Origin: Flavobacterium filum DSM 17961
Lineage (GTDB): Bacteria; Bacteroidota; Bacteroidia; Flavobacteriales; Flavobacteriaceae
Direction: 5' to 3'
Assembly: GCF_000425465.1 (NCBI RefSeq)
Contig: NZ_AUDM01000011.1
Span: 1 to 64,000 of the forward strand
DNA length: 64,000 bases
A program made the translations under genes and the position numbers. A model generated the notes under the pieces. It worked only from the letters and a program-made list of their open reading frames with translations, did not search any database and was not told the origin of the DNA. The stretch's first letter is position 1; each line of letters opens with the position of its first letter. This document shows, one piece after another, positions 17,362 to 24,902 of the stretch.

Positions 17362-17409
17362 GGATTGTTAGATTGTTAGATTGTTGGATTGTTAGATTGT
17401 TGGATTGTT
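17362..17409. repeat. Octanucleotide array (6 units), left border of a cassette
   Basis: GGATTGTT and AGATTGTT alternate over six units. The reverse complement of the same unit occurs on the other side of the four-helix-bundle gene (17858-17878), so the gene is framed by an inverted repeat. Confidence 0.7.
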
Positions 17410-17447
17410 TGAAAAACCAGACAATATGTTAATCTAAAAAATCGTAT

Positions 17448-17798
17448 TTATTTTAATGTTGACATGAATTTTGCAATCATTAATGTAATTATATGAAGTT
17501 CATCTGATAAACCTTTTAAATCAGAATCATTCAAATAACCAACATCATTGGAAACCAACAACTGGGTTTCAATTTCATAGCATGAGCCAATTGCATTTTC
17601 TAAGAAAACTAAAAAATGTTTATTTGATGATTTTGCAGAGCCCTCGGCAATATTTGATGGAACAGATATAGCTGCTCTTCTCAATTGACTTATTAACCCG
17701 TAACGCTCAGAATCAGGAAAACTTTGGGTCACTTTGTAAATTGGTGTACAAAATTTTCTACTTAATTTCCATATTTCTAAATCTTTGTATCTATGCAT
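17448..17798 (-). CDS. Four-helix-bundle protein (23S rRNA IVS type)
   Basis: 116 residues. The signature YKDLEIWKLSRKF, LISQLRRAAISVPSNIAEGSAK and a C-terminal helical half identify the four-helix-bundle family first seen in intervening sequences of 23S rRNA genes. In Bacteroidetes it is also found as a lone gene between unrelated genes. Its function is unknown. It is bordered by inverted octanucleotide repeats, as if it arrived as a small cassette between the ureohydrolase and kynureninase genes. Confidence 0.88.
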   Translation of the reverse strand: MHRYKDLEIWKLSRKFCTPIYKVTQSFPDSERYGLISQLRRAAISVPSNIAEGSAKSSNKHFLVFLENAIGSCYEIETQLLVSNDVGYLNDSDLKGLSDELHIITLMIAKFMSTLK

Positions 17799-17857
17799 AT
17801 TATCTTGATTTTCATATTATTGGATGTTAAACTACTCGATTATCAAAACTTTCTAAA

Positions 17858-17878
17858 AATCCAATAATCTAACAATCC
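17858..17878. repeat. Inverted octanucleotide repeat, right border
   Basis: Read on the minus strand: GGATTGTT, AGATTATT, GGATT. It abuts the stop codon of kynureninase and mirrors the array at 17362-17409. Confidence 0.65.
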
Positions 17879-19167
17879 TATTTACTAATTCCTGCTTTTA
17901 ATATTTGTCCAAATTCATACATGTCTTCAAAAGAGCAGTAGAACGGTGCAGGAGCTAGACGGATTACGTTGGGTTCACGCCAATCGGTGATGACGCCGTT
18001 TTTCATAAGATATTCAAATAATGCTCTGCCTTGACCGTGAAGATAGACTGATAATTGACAAGCTCGTTCTTCTTGGTTTTGGGGAGTGATGATTTCAAAT
18101 TCGGTTCCGGCGATTTCGCGGTCAATTTCGTGGAGGATGAATTCTAAATAGGCCGTTAAGAGATTTCTTTTTTGAATTAATTTTTTCATGCCCACTTCGG
18201 CAAACATTTCAACTGAAGCTAAATAAGGTGCTAAGGATAAAATTGGTAAATTACTGATTTGCCATCCATCGGCTCCGTGAACGGGATCAAAATCGGGTTC
18301 CATTTTGAAACGACGCTCTTTATTGTGTCCCCACCAACCCGCAAAACGAGGCAAATCGTTGTCATGATGATGTCTTTCGTGAACGAAACAACCGGAAGCA
18401 TTACCCGGTCCGGAATTCATGTATTTATAGCTGCACCAACAGGCGAAATCTACGTTCCATTCGTGGAGTTCGAGTTCAATATTTCCGGCGGCATGAGCCA
18501 AATCCCAACCTACATATGCACCGGTTTTATGTCCTGCTTCAGTGATGGTTTTGATGTCGAACACTTGTCCGGTATAATAGTTTACCCCACCAATTAAAAC
18601 TAAGGCCAACTCCTCGCCTACTTCTTCAATTTTGGCAATGATATCTTCATGGCGAATGTTATGTTCTCCTTCTCTACGTTTGATTTCAACTATGGCATCG
18701 CTTGGGTCTATCCCGAGGTGTCGGGAGTGGAATTTCACTTGACTTTGAAACATGTATTGGTCGGAAGGAAAGGCTTTTTCTTCGCAGATGATTTTGTATT
18801 TTTTGGGTGTAGGTCGATAAAAAGAAACCATCATCAAGTGAAGGTTTACCGTTAAGGTATTCATCACTGTGATTTCGGAGGGTTTTGCTCCTACGATTCC
18901 ACTTAACGGATTGGCAAAACGCTCGTGATAATCCCACCAAGGTTTGTCGGCATAAAAATGACCTTCAACGGCGAGTTTAGCCCAATCGTTCATGACTTCA
19001 TCTACATACGCTTGAGTGCGTTTGGGTTGCAATCCAAGTGAATTTCCGGTGAAATAAATCACGTTTTTACCGTTTATACTGGGAAAAATAAATTCGTCAC
19101 GGTACTTAAAAAGTTCGTCTTGTGCGTCTAATTGTTGGGCAAATTTGCGTGTATTTTGAAAATTCAT
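17878..19167 (-). CDS. kynU: Kynureninase
   Basis: PLP enzyme that cleaves 3-hydroxykynurenine (or kynurenine) to 3-hydroxyanthranilate (or anthranilate) and alanine. 429 residues. Markers: IYFTGNSLGLQPKRT, NPLSGIVGAKPSEITVMNTLTVNLHLMM, the PLP lysine in CWCSYKYMNSGPGN, and FAGWWGHNKERRF. It pairs functionally with kmo at 8.4 kb. Residues about 147-152 (HSRHLG) are coded by a 16-base palindrome, TCCCGAGGTGTCGGGA (18711-18726), which looks like an in-frame repeat insertion. Confidence 0.94.
   Translation of the reverse strand: MNFQNTRKFAQQLDAQDELFKYRDEFIFPSINGKNVIYFTGNSLGLQPKRTQAYVDEVMNDWAKLAVEGHFYADKPWWDYHERFANPLSGIVGAKPSEITVMNTLTVNLHLMMVSFYRPTPKKYKIICEEKAFPSDQYMFQSQVKFHSRHLGIDPSDAIVEIKRREGEHNIRHEDIIAKIEEVGEELALVLIGGVNYYTGQVFDIKTITEAGHKTGAYVGWDLAHAAGNIELELHEWNVDFACWCSYKYMNSGPGNASGCFVHERHHHDNDLPRFAGWWGHNKERRFKMEPDFDPVHGADGWQISNLPILSLAPYLASVEMFAEVGMKKLIQKRNLLTAYLEFILHEIDREIAGTEFEIITPQNQEERACQLSVYLHGQGRALFEYLMKNGVITDWREPNVIRLAPAPFYCSFEDMYEFGQILKAGISK
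18711..18726. repeat. In-frame palindrome inside kynU
   Basis: TCCCGA-GGTG-TCGGGA. Both arms are exact inverse copies. It codes part of HSRHLG in kynureninase. Confidence 0.55.
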
Positions 19168-19210
19168 GTAGTAGTTTGTTTGTTTGGTAAAGGTAATAAT
19201 TTTTTGGATT

Positions 19211-19238
19211 GTAGGGACAGGTCGCGACCTGTCCGTAC
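19211..19238. repeat. 28-base palindrome, intergenic copy
   Basis: GTAG-GGAC...GTCC-GTAC with the perfect 20-base core GGACAGGTCGCGACCTGTCC. The frame GTAG-n-GAC ... GTC-n-GTAC, the total length of 28 and the same end mismatch recur in a palindrome inside metH2 (40933-40960), whose core differs. Confidence 0.7.
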
Positions 19239-19294
19239 GGGGAAAAAGAAGAATTTTTATTCGAAAGAAGAATTTTTATTTGAAACACCATTTG

Positions 19295-19436
19295 CGTTAG
19301 GGATTGAAGCGGAAAGCCCGGAGCACCAAAACACATATTTTCTTTGGTTAAAAAAGCGACCAACGGAAGCTCTTTTTAACCTCTAGAAAATTGTGTTTTG
19401 GTGTGAGGACTTGGAGTGAAAAGCCCGTAATACGCC
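19295..19436. repeat. Dispersed hairpin element, copy 2
   Basis: This is the best-folding copy. CACCAAAACACA (19324-19335) pairs with TGTGTTTTGGTG (19392-19403), ATTTTCT (19337-19343) with AGAAAAT (19385-19391), and GGTTAAAAA (19346-19354) with TTTTTAACC (19373-19381). The apex AGCGACCAACGGAAGCTC spans 19355-19372. The outer parts GGGATTGAAGCGGAAAGCCCG and GGACTTGGAGTGAAAAGCCCG match the borders of the other copies. Confidence 0.75.
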
Positions 19437-19471
19437 CAAAAAAAATCCCAACCGGAAAAGATTGGGATTTT
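19436..19471 (-). terminator. Terminator of queA
   Basis: AAAATCCCAA (19442-19451) pairs with TTGGGATTTT (19462-19471). On the minus strand the hairpin is followed by eight T residues. It lies just past the queA stop at 19513. Confidence 0.75.
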
Positions 19472-19512
19472 GTATTTGAGAATCTGAAATGATTCCGAAA
19501 TTTCGGAACAGA

Positions 19513-20562
19513 TTAAATAATCAACATGGCATCACCATACGAGTAGAATCTGTATTTTTCTTTGATGGCTTCTTCGTAGGCTTTTTTCATTAAATCGTGT
19601 CCACAAAAGGCCGAAATCATCATTAAAAGAGTTGATTTTGGCGTATGGAAGTTTGTTACCATACAATTAGCAATACTGAAATCGTAAGGCGGATAGATGA
19701 ACTTATTAGTCCAACCTTCATAAGGATTCATTGTTCTTGCAGAAGAAACCGAACTTTCGATGGCTCTCATAGAGGTTGTTCCGATACAGCAAACTCGTTT
19801 TTTGTTTGCAATGGCGTTATTTACCACATCACAAGCTTGTTGGGTAATGATTAGTTCCTCAGAATCCATTTTGTGTTTGGATAAATCTTCCACCTCAACC
19901 GGATTGAAAGTTCCCAAACCAACGTGTAAAGTCACTTCAGAAAAATTGATTCCTTTGATTTCAAGGCGTTTCATCAAATGTTTAGAAAAGTGCAAACCGG
20001 CAGTTGGAGCCGCCACAGCACCTTCTACTTTGGCATAGATGGTTTGGTAACGTTCTTCATCTTCGGGAGTAACTTCTCTGTTGATGTATTTTGGGATTGG
20101 GGTTTCACCCAACTCGGTTAATTTATTTCGAAACTCGTCATATGAACCATCGTATAAGAAACGAAGGGTTCTACCGCGAGAAGTGGTATTATCGATAACT
20201 TCAGCTACTAATGAATCATCGTCTCCAAAATACAACTTATTCCCAATACGGATTTTTCTGGCCGGATCAACCAACACGTCCCAAAGACGTTGCTCAGCGT
20301 TGAGTTCACGCAATAAAAACACTTCGATTCTGGCTCCGGTTTTTTCTTTGTTTCCGTACAAACGAGCGGGAAAAACTTTGGTATTGTTCATAATCATTAC
20401 ATCACCATCATCAAAATAATCGATAATGTCTTTGAATAATTTGTGTTCAATTGTTTTTTTTGCTCTGTTCACCACCATTAAACGAGATTCGTCACGGTTT
20501 TCTGCTGGAAATTCTGCCAATAATTCGGCAGGTAAATTGAAGTTAAAATGAGATAATTTCAT
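19513..20562 (-). CDS. queA: tRNA preQ1(34) S-adenosylmethionine ribosyltransferase-isomerase
   Basis: 349 residues, the normal length. It transfers the ribosyl part of SAM to preQ1 in tRNA to make epoxyqueuosine. Family stretches: [69 protein letters not shown] and [18 protein letters not shown]. It has its own well-formed promoter and terminator, so it is a single-gene unit next to the aroA operon. Confidence 0.96.
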   Translation of the reverse strand: MKLSHFNFNLPAELLAEFPAENRDESRLMVVNRAKKTIEHKLFKDIIDYFDDGDVMIMNNTKVFPARLYGNKEKTGARIEVFLLRELNAEQRLWDVLVDPARKIRIGNKLYFGDDDSLVAEVIDNTTSRGRTLRFLYDGSYDEFRNKLTELGETPIPKYINREVTPEDEERYQTIYAKVEGAVAAPTAGLHFSKHLMKRLEIKGINFSEVTLHVGLGTFNPVEVEDLSKHKMDSEELIITQQACDVVNNAIANKKRVCCIGTTSMRAIESSVSSARTMNPYEGWTNKFIYPPYDFSIANCMVTNFHTPKSTLLMMISAFCGHDLMKKAYEEAIKEKYRFYSYGDAMLII

Positions 20563-20566
20563 ATAT

Positions 20567-20594
20567 AGTGATTAGTGAATAGTAATTAGTGAAT
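20567..20594. repeat. Heptanucleotide array (4 units) in the queA leader
   Basis: AGTGATT, AGTGAAT, AGTAATT, AGTGAAT, followed by AGTTTCACTAATTC, which can pair back on the array. It lies between the queA promoter and its start codon. Confidence 0.6.
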
Positions 20595-20622
20595 AGTTTC
20601 ACTAATTCTAAAATTCCGGTGG

Positions 20623-20654
20623 CAAATATACGATTGCGAAATAGGGGTTGTCAA
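20623..20654 (-). promoter_or_regulatory. queA promoter
   Basis: On the minus strand TTG (20654-20652) and TATATTTG (20630-20623), 21 bases apart: a complete Bacteroidetes promoter. The leader to the ATG at 20562 is about 55 bases and holds the heptanucleotide array. Confidence 0.7.
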
Positions 20655-20681
20655 GTGTTTTGTGGTTTATTTTTTTAATAA

Positions 20682-20713
20682 GTGGCTGAGTCGCTGAGTT
20701 TCTGAGTTTCTGA
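20682..20713. repeat. Octanucleotide array (4 units) after aroA
   Basis: GTGGCTGA, GTCGCTGA, GTTTCTGA, GTTTCTGA. It lies between the aroA stop and the queA promoter. Confidence 0.6.
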
Positions 20714-20741
20714 GTTTAATTTTTTGTGAAAATTTGGTTTA

Positions 20742-21989
20742 TTAACTAATTTGAAATCCGAATTTTTCAAGATCATCCCAAAAAGTAGGATAAGATTTTG
20801 AGACGACTTCGGCTTCTTCTATACTAATAGGTGTCTTTAAGGCTAATGGTGCAAAGGCCATGGCCATGCGGTGATCTTGGTAGGTTTTGACGCTGATTTT
20901 TTTGTTTATTTTTTCTGATGGTTCCAAAGTTAAACTATCATTGGTAACAGAAACATTAGCTCCAAGTTTTGTCAATTCATTTTTTAACGCTTCTAATCTA
21001 TCCGTCTCTTTGATTTTAAGTGTGTGTAATCCGGTTAAATGGCAACCCATTCCTAGTCCGAAACAGGTTACGGCGATGGTTTGGGCGATATCGGGGGAAT
21101 TGTTTAGGTTAAAGGTGATCGGTGATCGGTGATGGGTGATTGCTTTTGAAATTGTTATTGTTTGATTGATATTAAAAATCGTTTCTACTCCGAAACTTTT
21201 ATAGATTTCGACAAGGGCAGCATCACCTTGTAAACTGTTTTGTTTGTAACTTGAAAGCGTAACTTGGGTTCCGATTGGAGATAATGCGATGATGGAATAC
21301 CAGTAGGAAGCGGAAGACCAATCCGACTCGATAGTTAGGAGTTGGGAGTTAGGAGTTGGGAGTGGATTAATTTTGATTTTATTTTCAATAAAAGATGTTT
21401 CTACTCCAATTTCATTAAGTAACGCCAATGTCATTTTGATGTAGGGAATTGACGTGATTTCTCCTTCTAAAGTTAACTCGAGACCGTTTTCAAGTTTGGG
21501 TGCAATTAATAATAAAGCTGAAATATATTGACTACTCACGTTTGCTTGAAGAGCAACTTTATTTTGAGTATTTTTTTTGCCTTTGATACGAATGGGTGGA
21601 AAACCTTGATTTTCTATGTAACTGATTTCGGCACCTAGTTGTTGAAGAGCTTCAACGAGAATTTTGATGGGACGCTCTTTCATTCTTGACGAACCGGTTA
21701 ATATTACTTCATTTCCTTCTTGGATGGCAAAATAGGCGGTGAGAAATCGCATGGCGGTGCCGGCATGGTGGATGTCGATTATGGTTGTCTGTTGTCTGTT
21801 GTCTGTTGTCTGTTTTTGGATGGCTTTGAGCATTACATCAGAGTCATCAGAATTAGAGGTGTTTTCTAGAACTAAGTTGGGATATAGTGCTTGGAGCAAT
21901 AACAATCGGTTGGTTTCAGATTTGGAACCGGTGATTGTAATTAACGATTGCTGATTGTTGATTGCTGATTGTTGAAGTTTAACATCCAT
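20742..21989 (-). CDS. aroA: 3-phosphoshikimate 1-carboxyvinyltransferase (EPSP synthase)
   Basis: 415 residues. It joins PEP to shikimate-3-phosphate in chorismate synthesis. Catalytic-domain markers: TGSKSETNRLLLL (the K-S motif), HAGTAMRFLTAYFA, LTGSSRMKERPIKILVEAL, ESDWSSASYWY, NNSPDIAQTIAV, LKIKETDRLEALKNEL and YQDHRMAMAFAPLA. Four segments (residues about 6-15, 60-69, 210-219, 283-292) are coded by different four-unit heptanucleotide arrays, yet the frame is intact and catalytic motifs are complete. The ATG shares one base with the stop of gdx: last gene of the operon mazG - small membrane protein - gdx - aroA. Confidence 0.95.
   Translation of the reverse strand: MDVKLQQSAINNQQSLITITGSKSETNRLLLLQALYPNLVLENTSNSDDSDVMLKAIQKQTTDNRQQTTIIDIHHAGTAMRFLTAYFAIQEGNEVILTGSSRMKERPIKILVEALQQLGAEISYIENQGFPPIRIKGKKNTQNKVALQANVSSQYISALLLIAPKLENGLELTLEGEITSIPYIKMTLALLNEIGVETSFIENKIKINPLPTPNSQLLTIESDWSSASYWYSIIALSPIGTQVTLSSYKQNSLQGDAALVEIYKSFGVETIFNINQTITISKAITHHRSPITFNLNNSPDIAQTIAVTCFGLGMGCHLTGLHTLKIKETDRLEALKNELTKLGANVSVTNDSLTLEPSEKINKKISVKTYQDHRMAMAFAPLALKTPISIEEAEVVSKSYPTFWDDLEKFGFQIS
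21114..21141. repeat. aroA internal heptad array D
   Basis: GGTGATC, GGTGATC, GGTGATG, GGTGATT: exactly four units, 28 bases. It codes AITHHRSPIT. Confidence 0.8.
21334..21361. repeat. aroA internal heptad array C
   Basis: GTTAGGA, GTTGGGA, GTTAGGA, GTTGGGA: four units in an A-B-A-B order, 28 bases. It codes LPTPNSQLLT. Confidence 0.8.
21784..21811. repeat. aroA internal heptad array B
   Basis: Four perfect copies of GTTGTCT, 28 bases. It codes QTTDNRQQTT. Confidence 0.85.
21946..21973. repeat. aroA internal heptad array A
   Basis: GATTGCT, GATTGTT, GATTGCT, GATTGTT: four units in an A-B-A-B order, 28 bases. It codes QQSAINNQQS at the N-terminus. Confidence 0.8.
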
Positions 21990-22315
21990 TATTTAGTCAC
22001 AACTTTAAGTCCGATGATGGAGATGATTAGGGTGCTGATAAAAAATACACGCCAAAACGTGGCAGGTTCTTTGAATAGAAATATACCAACAAGCACACTT
22101 CCAACGGCTCCGATTCCTGTCCAAACAGCATAAGCGGTTCCGATGGGTAATTCTTTGGTTACTTTGACCAGTAAAACCATACTGATTGTAAGGCAGACTA
22201 AAAATCCGCCATACCACAACCACATGGTTGTTCCGTTGGCTTCTTTGGCTTTGCCTAAACACGCGGCAAAAGCCACTTCAAATAAACCGGCGATGATAAG
22301 TAGAATCCAGTTCAC
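21989..22315 (-). CDS. SMR-family exporter, guanidinium (Gdx/SugE) type
   Basis: 108 residues and four membrane helices. The conserved glutamate is E13 (LLIIAGLFEVAFA). The stretch LPIGTAYAVWTGIGAVGSVLVGI and the FKEPATFWRVFFI region match the Gdx/SugE branch rather than EmrE-type drug exporters. Gdx proteins exchange guanidinium for protons as inner-membrane dimers. Co-transcribed upstream of aroA and overlapping the small membrane protein by four bases. No guanidine riboswitch was seen. Confidence 0.85.
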   Translation of the reverse strand: MNWILLIIAGLFEVAFAACLGKAKEANGTTMWLWYGGFLVCLTISMVLLVKVTKELPIGTAYAVWTGIGAVGSVLVGIFLFKEPATFWRVFFISTLIISIIGLKVVTK

Positions 22316-22497
22316 TTCTTTTTTCTGTTTCTTATTTTTTCAAAGATAAACAATTCGGCCAAAGCCATGGAAACTGCCCAAAAAAGTATAAAAAACCAGG
22401 GATTATGGTTTTCATCTTGCAAAAAATAAGTCATTAACCAACCTATGAGTCCGTAAATAATCAAAGCGGTTATGAAATGAATGACTTTCTTTTTCAA
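22312..22497 (-). CDS. Small two-helix membrane protein
   Basis: 61 residues: lysine-rich start, helix about 5-24, a short polar loop (FLQDENHNPW), a second helix about 34-51 and a basic tail (EKIRNRKKK). Not recognised as a named family. It overlaps gdx by four bases and follows mazG by one base, so it is a genuine member of the operon. Confidence 0.65.
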   Translation of the reverse strand: MKKKVIHFITALIIYGLIGWLMTYFLQDENHNPWFFILFWAVSMALAELFIFEKIRNRKKK

Positions 22498-22498
22498 T

Positions 22499-22825
22499 CT
22501 ATTTCAATTTCTCGTTATTGTGATGACGGTCGTGGTCACGTTTGGTTTTCAAGTCCATTTTTTTATCAAATGCAGCTTGCAAATCAACACCTGTTTGGTT
22601 GGCGAGGCAAAGCACTACAAAGACCACATCGGCTAATTCTTCGCCAAGATCTTTATTTTTATCGCTTTCTTTTTCGGATTGTTCGCCATAACGTCGGGCG
22701 ATGATTCGGGCTACCTCTCCTACTTCTTCGGTAAGTTGAGCCATATTGGTTAATTCGTTAAAATAGCGAACACCGTGGTTTTTGATCCAGTTGTCTACTT
22801 CAAGTTGGGCGTTTTGGAGGTTCAT
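22499..22825 (-). CDS. MazG-like nucleotide pyrophosphohydrolase
   Basis: 108 residues, a single MazG helical domain. Metal ligands are visible as QLTEEVGEVAR (E-x2-E) and GEELADVVFVVLCLA (E-x2-D). These enzymes hydrolyse nucleoside triphosphates to monophosphates and pyrophosphate, often as house-cleaning. First gene of the operon with gdx and aroA. Confidence 0.88.
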   Translation of the reverse strand: MNLQNAQLEVDNWIKNHGVRYFNELTNMAQLTEEVGEVARIIARRYGEQSEKESDKNKDLGEELADVVFVVLCLANQTGVDLQAAFDKKMDLKTKRDHDRHHNNEKLK

Positions 22826-22872
22826 TTAAATATGTATAAAAAATAACTAATTAAGTATGTTTTTAATTCCCT

Positions 22873-22880
22873 CAAAAGTA
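22873..22880 (-). promoter_or_regulatory. -7 box of the mazG-gdx-aroA operon
   Basis: TACTTTTG on the minus strand, about 48 bases before the mazG-like ATG. Confidence 0.5.
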
Positions 22881-22896
22881 ACAACAAAAAATTATT

Positions 22897-24897
22897 TTAC
22901 AGCTTTTTTAACACCACTTGTTCATTTTCTTTGTCAACAATTTGCTTGAAAAAATCTTTAACAGCTTCATATTCTGTTTGAGCAATGTAGGAAACTAAAA
23001 TTTCGTATTGTACCATAATTTGAATACTTTTTTCGGCTTTTTGTATAACATATTTATAGCTTCCCATATTGTCCGGTAATCCAATATTAATGGATGTGGG
23101 AATGGTTTCAATTGAATATCCGTCTGGAATATTTATGGTATAACTATATTTTGACTTAGTTGGATAAATGAAATCAATAGGAAATGCTCTTGTTTCTGAA
23201 ACAAAGGGATTTGATTTGGTTGTTTGAAAGAACAAAGGCTTAAACAATATAGAATTCCCAACTATATCTGCACTTTGATCAGCCGAAAATGAATATGTTT
23301 CGTTTATTGGTTGATAAATTTCTTTATCGTTAGTTACTTCATAATTATCTAAAGATAAATTTTTATAATTATTTTCTAATTCATCTAACCAATTCTCTTT
23401 AGACTTGCCTATAAAATTTTCTCTAAATCTTTTAGCTTTATAGTTTGTCAATTGTCTTCTAAACTTGCCGGTAAGTTTTGCATTTGAATCTAATGTAAAA
23501 CTAACAAAACCGTTATCTTGGCTTGGTGTAGTAACAAAAAGTGAAATTTCTTCGTTATCACCATTCTTTTTGATTAATCGTCCTTTCCAATTCAACGCTC
23601 TTTCAGGCAACATATTAACAGTTGAAAAAGGATCTGTAGCGTCCAAAAGAACCATTCCATTTGGTAATGTTACACTTGCCACTACATAATTAAAACCATC
23701 TCGTGTTGGAAACAAAGGAATTCCGTGTTTTCGCGTGCTTACTAAAACCGGATTTGCATCAAAACCGGAAGCATTTAACATATTAATTAAATTTAGATTG
23801 ACCTCAGCTGTATTTCCAGAACCAAGTTTATATGCTTCTTTTACACCAGTTTTACAAGTAAAACCATTTTTTTCATTCCATTTTACTTTTTGTTTACAAA
23901 ACTCTAGAATTTTTACTAATTTTTCTTGTTGAGAAGTTCCCTCACTTAAAATTAGATTTAATTCATTTTCAAAATAGCCAGTTTTTTTTAATTCTTTACC
24001 AAAATCTTCTCTGAAGAAAATGGATTTTGCTACATCCTCCCAGGATTGAGCATAGTTATTAAAATTACCACCAGGAAACTTTGTAGATTGCAACTCCATA
24101 CTATAGGAAGAACGGTAATTGTCCATATTTGTAACATATGGTTCTTCTTCAAGCGACGGAATATTTCTGGAGATTATTTCATAAACATTATTTATATAAG
24201 GTATTTCTTCTTTATATGCTTTAGCTTTTGATGATCCTGAATTTTCAAACCCAGTGTATGTGATTTTACCTTGAGAAGCATATTTTTTTAGATTCAAAGG
24301 TAAATATCCTTTTATATTTGGTCTAAACACATAATACTCAGGAATTGAAATCTTTATATCTAAAACATTCAAAGGAATTGAATATTGACATAATATTTCA
24401 TCAATATTTTGACTAAATGGTGAAGTAACTTTGTATCGATATTCAATTATACAGCCAGGCTTTAAATTTGGCATTGTAAACTTAACCTCTGTGGTGTTTT
24501 CAGATATTTTATTTTCAAAAACCTGGTCTTTTTTTAATTTTGTTTCAACAATTTTACCATTTTCAATATTATATGTAACACCATCAACTCTAGAAATAAA
24601 TTCGCTATTTGTTGGTATTCTGTATAAATACTCTGTGCTTTCCGCATATGAAAAACCTTCTTGTTTATAAATTTTTATTCTAAAAATAATATCTTTTATT
24701 TGAACAAATTGCCCTTTATTTTGGTCAAATTCATAATAAACGTGTTGCCTTTTATACAAAATGGTAGCATTTGCATTTTTATCTGTTTCATGTTCTTTTT
24801 GTTCTAAATCTGCTATTGTAATTTTTTCTAATTTAAATTCTTGTGCAGTTGATATCAAAAAGAAAAACAATGCATTTAAAATAAGTAGCTTTTTCAT
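22897..24897 (-). CDS. DUF3857 secreted protein with inactive transglutaminase fold
   Basis: 666 residues: signal peptide (MKKLLILNALFFFLISTAQ), an N-terminal DUF3857 beta-domain (about 40-260), a transglutaminase-like core (about 320-430) and a C-terminal beta-domain. At the position where the partner gene has the catalytic Gly-Asp-Cys this protein has SGNTAEVNLNLINML, with Asn-Thr near residue 362-363. The expected His region reads GFNYVVASV. It therefore looks catalytically dead. It lies five bases after its homologue and was probably made by duplication. Periplasmic or exported, function unknown. Confidence 0.82.
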   Translation of the reverse strand: MKKLLILNALFFFLISTAQEFKLEKITIADLEQKEHETDKNANATILYKRQHVYYEFDQNKGQFVQIKDIIFRIKIYKQEGFSYAESTEYLYRIPTNSEFISRVDGVTYNIENGKIVETKLKKDQVFENKISENTTEVKFTMPNLKPGCIIEYRYKVTSPFSQNIDEILCQYSIPLNVLDIKISIPEYYVFRPNIKGYLPLNLKKYASQGKITYTGFENSGSSKAKAYKEEIPYINNVYEIISRNIPSLEEEPYVTNMDNYRSSYSMELQSTKFPGGNFNNYAQSWEDVAKSIFFREDFGKELKKTGYFENELNLILSEGTSQQEKLVKILEFCKQKVKWNEKNGFTCKTGVKEAYKLGSGNTAEVNLNLINMLNASGFDANPVLVSTRKHGIPLFPTRDGFNYVVASVTLPNGMVLLDATDPFSTVNMLPERALNWKGRLIKKNGDNEEISLFVTTPSQDNGFVSFTLDSNAKLTGKFRRQLTNYKAKRFRENFIGKSKENWLDELENNYKNLSLDNYEVTNDKEIYQPINETYSFSADQSADIVGNSILFKPLFFQTTKSNPFVSETRAFPIDFIYPTKSKYSYTINIPDGYSIETIPTSINIGLPDNMGSYKYVIQKAEKSIQIMVQYEILVSYIAQTEYEAVKDFFKQIVDKENEQVVLKKL

Positions 24898-24902
24898 ATT
24901 TA

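Noticed and set aside
17362..17878. A CRISPR-like or rRNA intervening-sequence locus
   Set aside because: Units are eight bases without spacers, and no rRNA sequence is present.
18259..18597. Open frame of 112 codons opposite kynU
   Set aside because: Antisense shadow of a conserved gene.
19493..19508. Palindrome TTCCGAAATTTCGGAA near the queA end as a regulator site
   Set aside because: It lies just before the terminator at the 3' end of queA; no operator role is supported.
21989..22315. Guanidine riboswitch controlling the Gdx-type exporter
   Set aside because: The gene is internal to an operon and no guanidine aptamer elements were seen upstream of it or of mazG.
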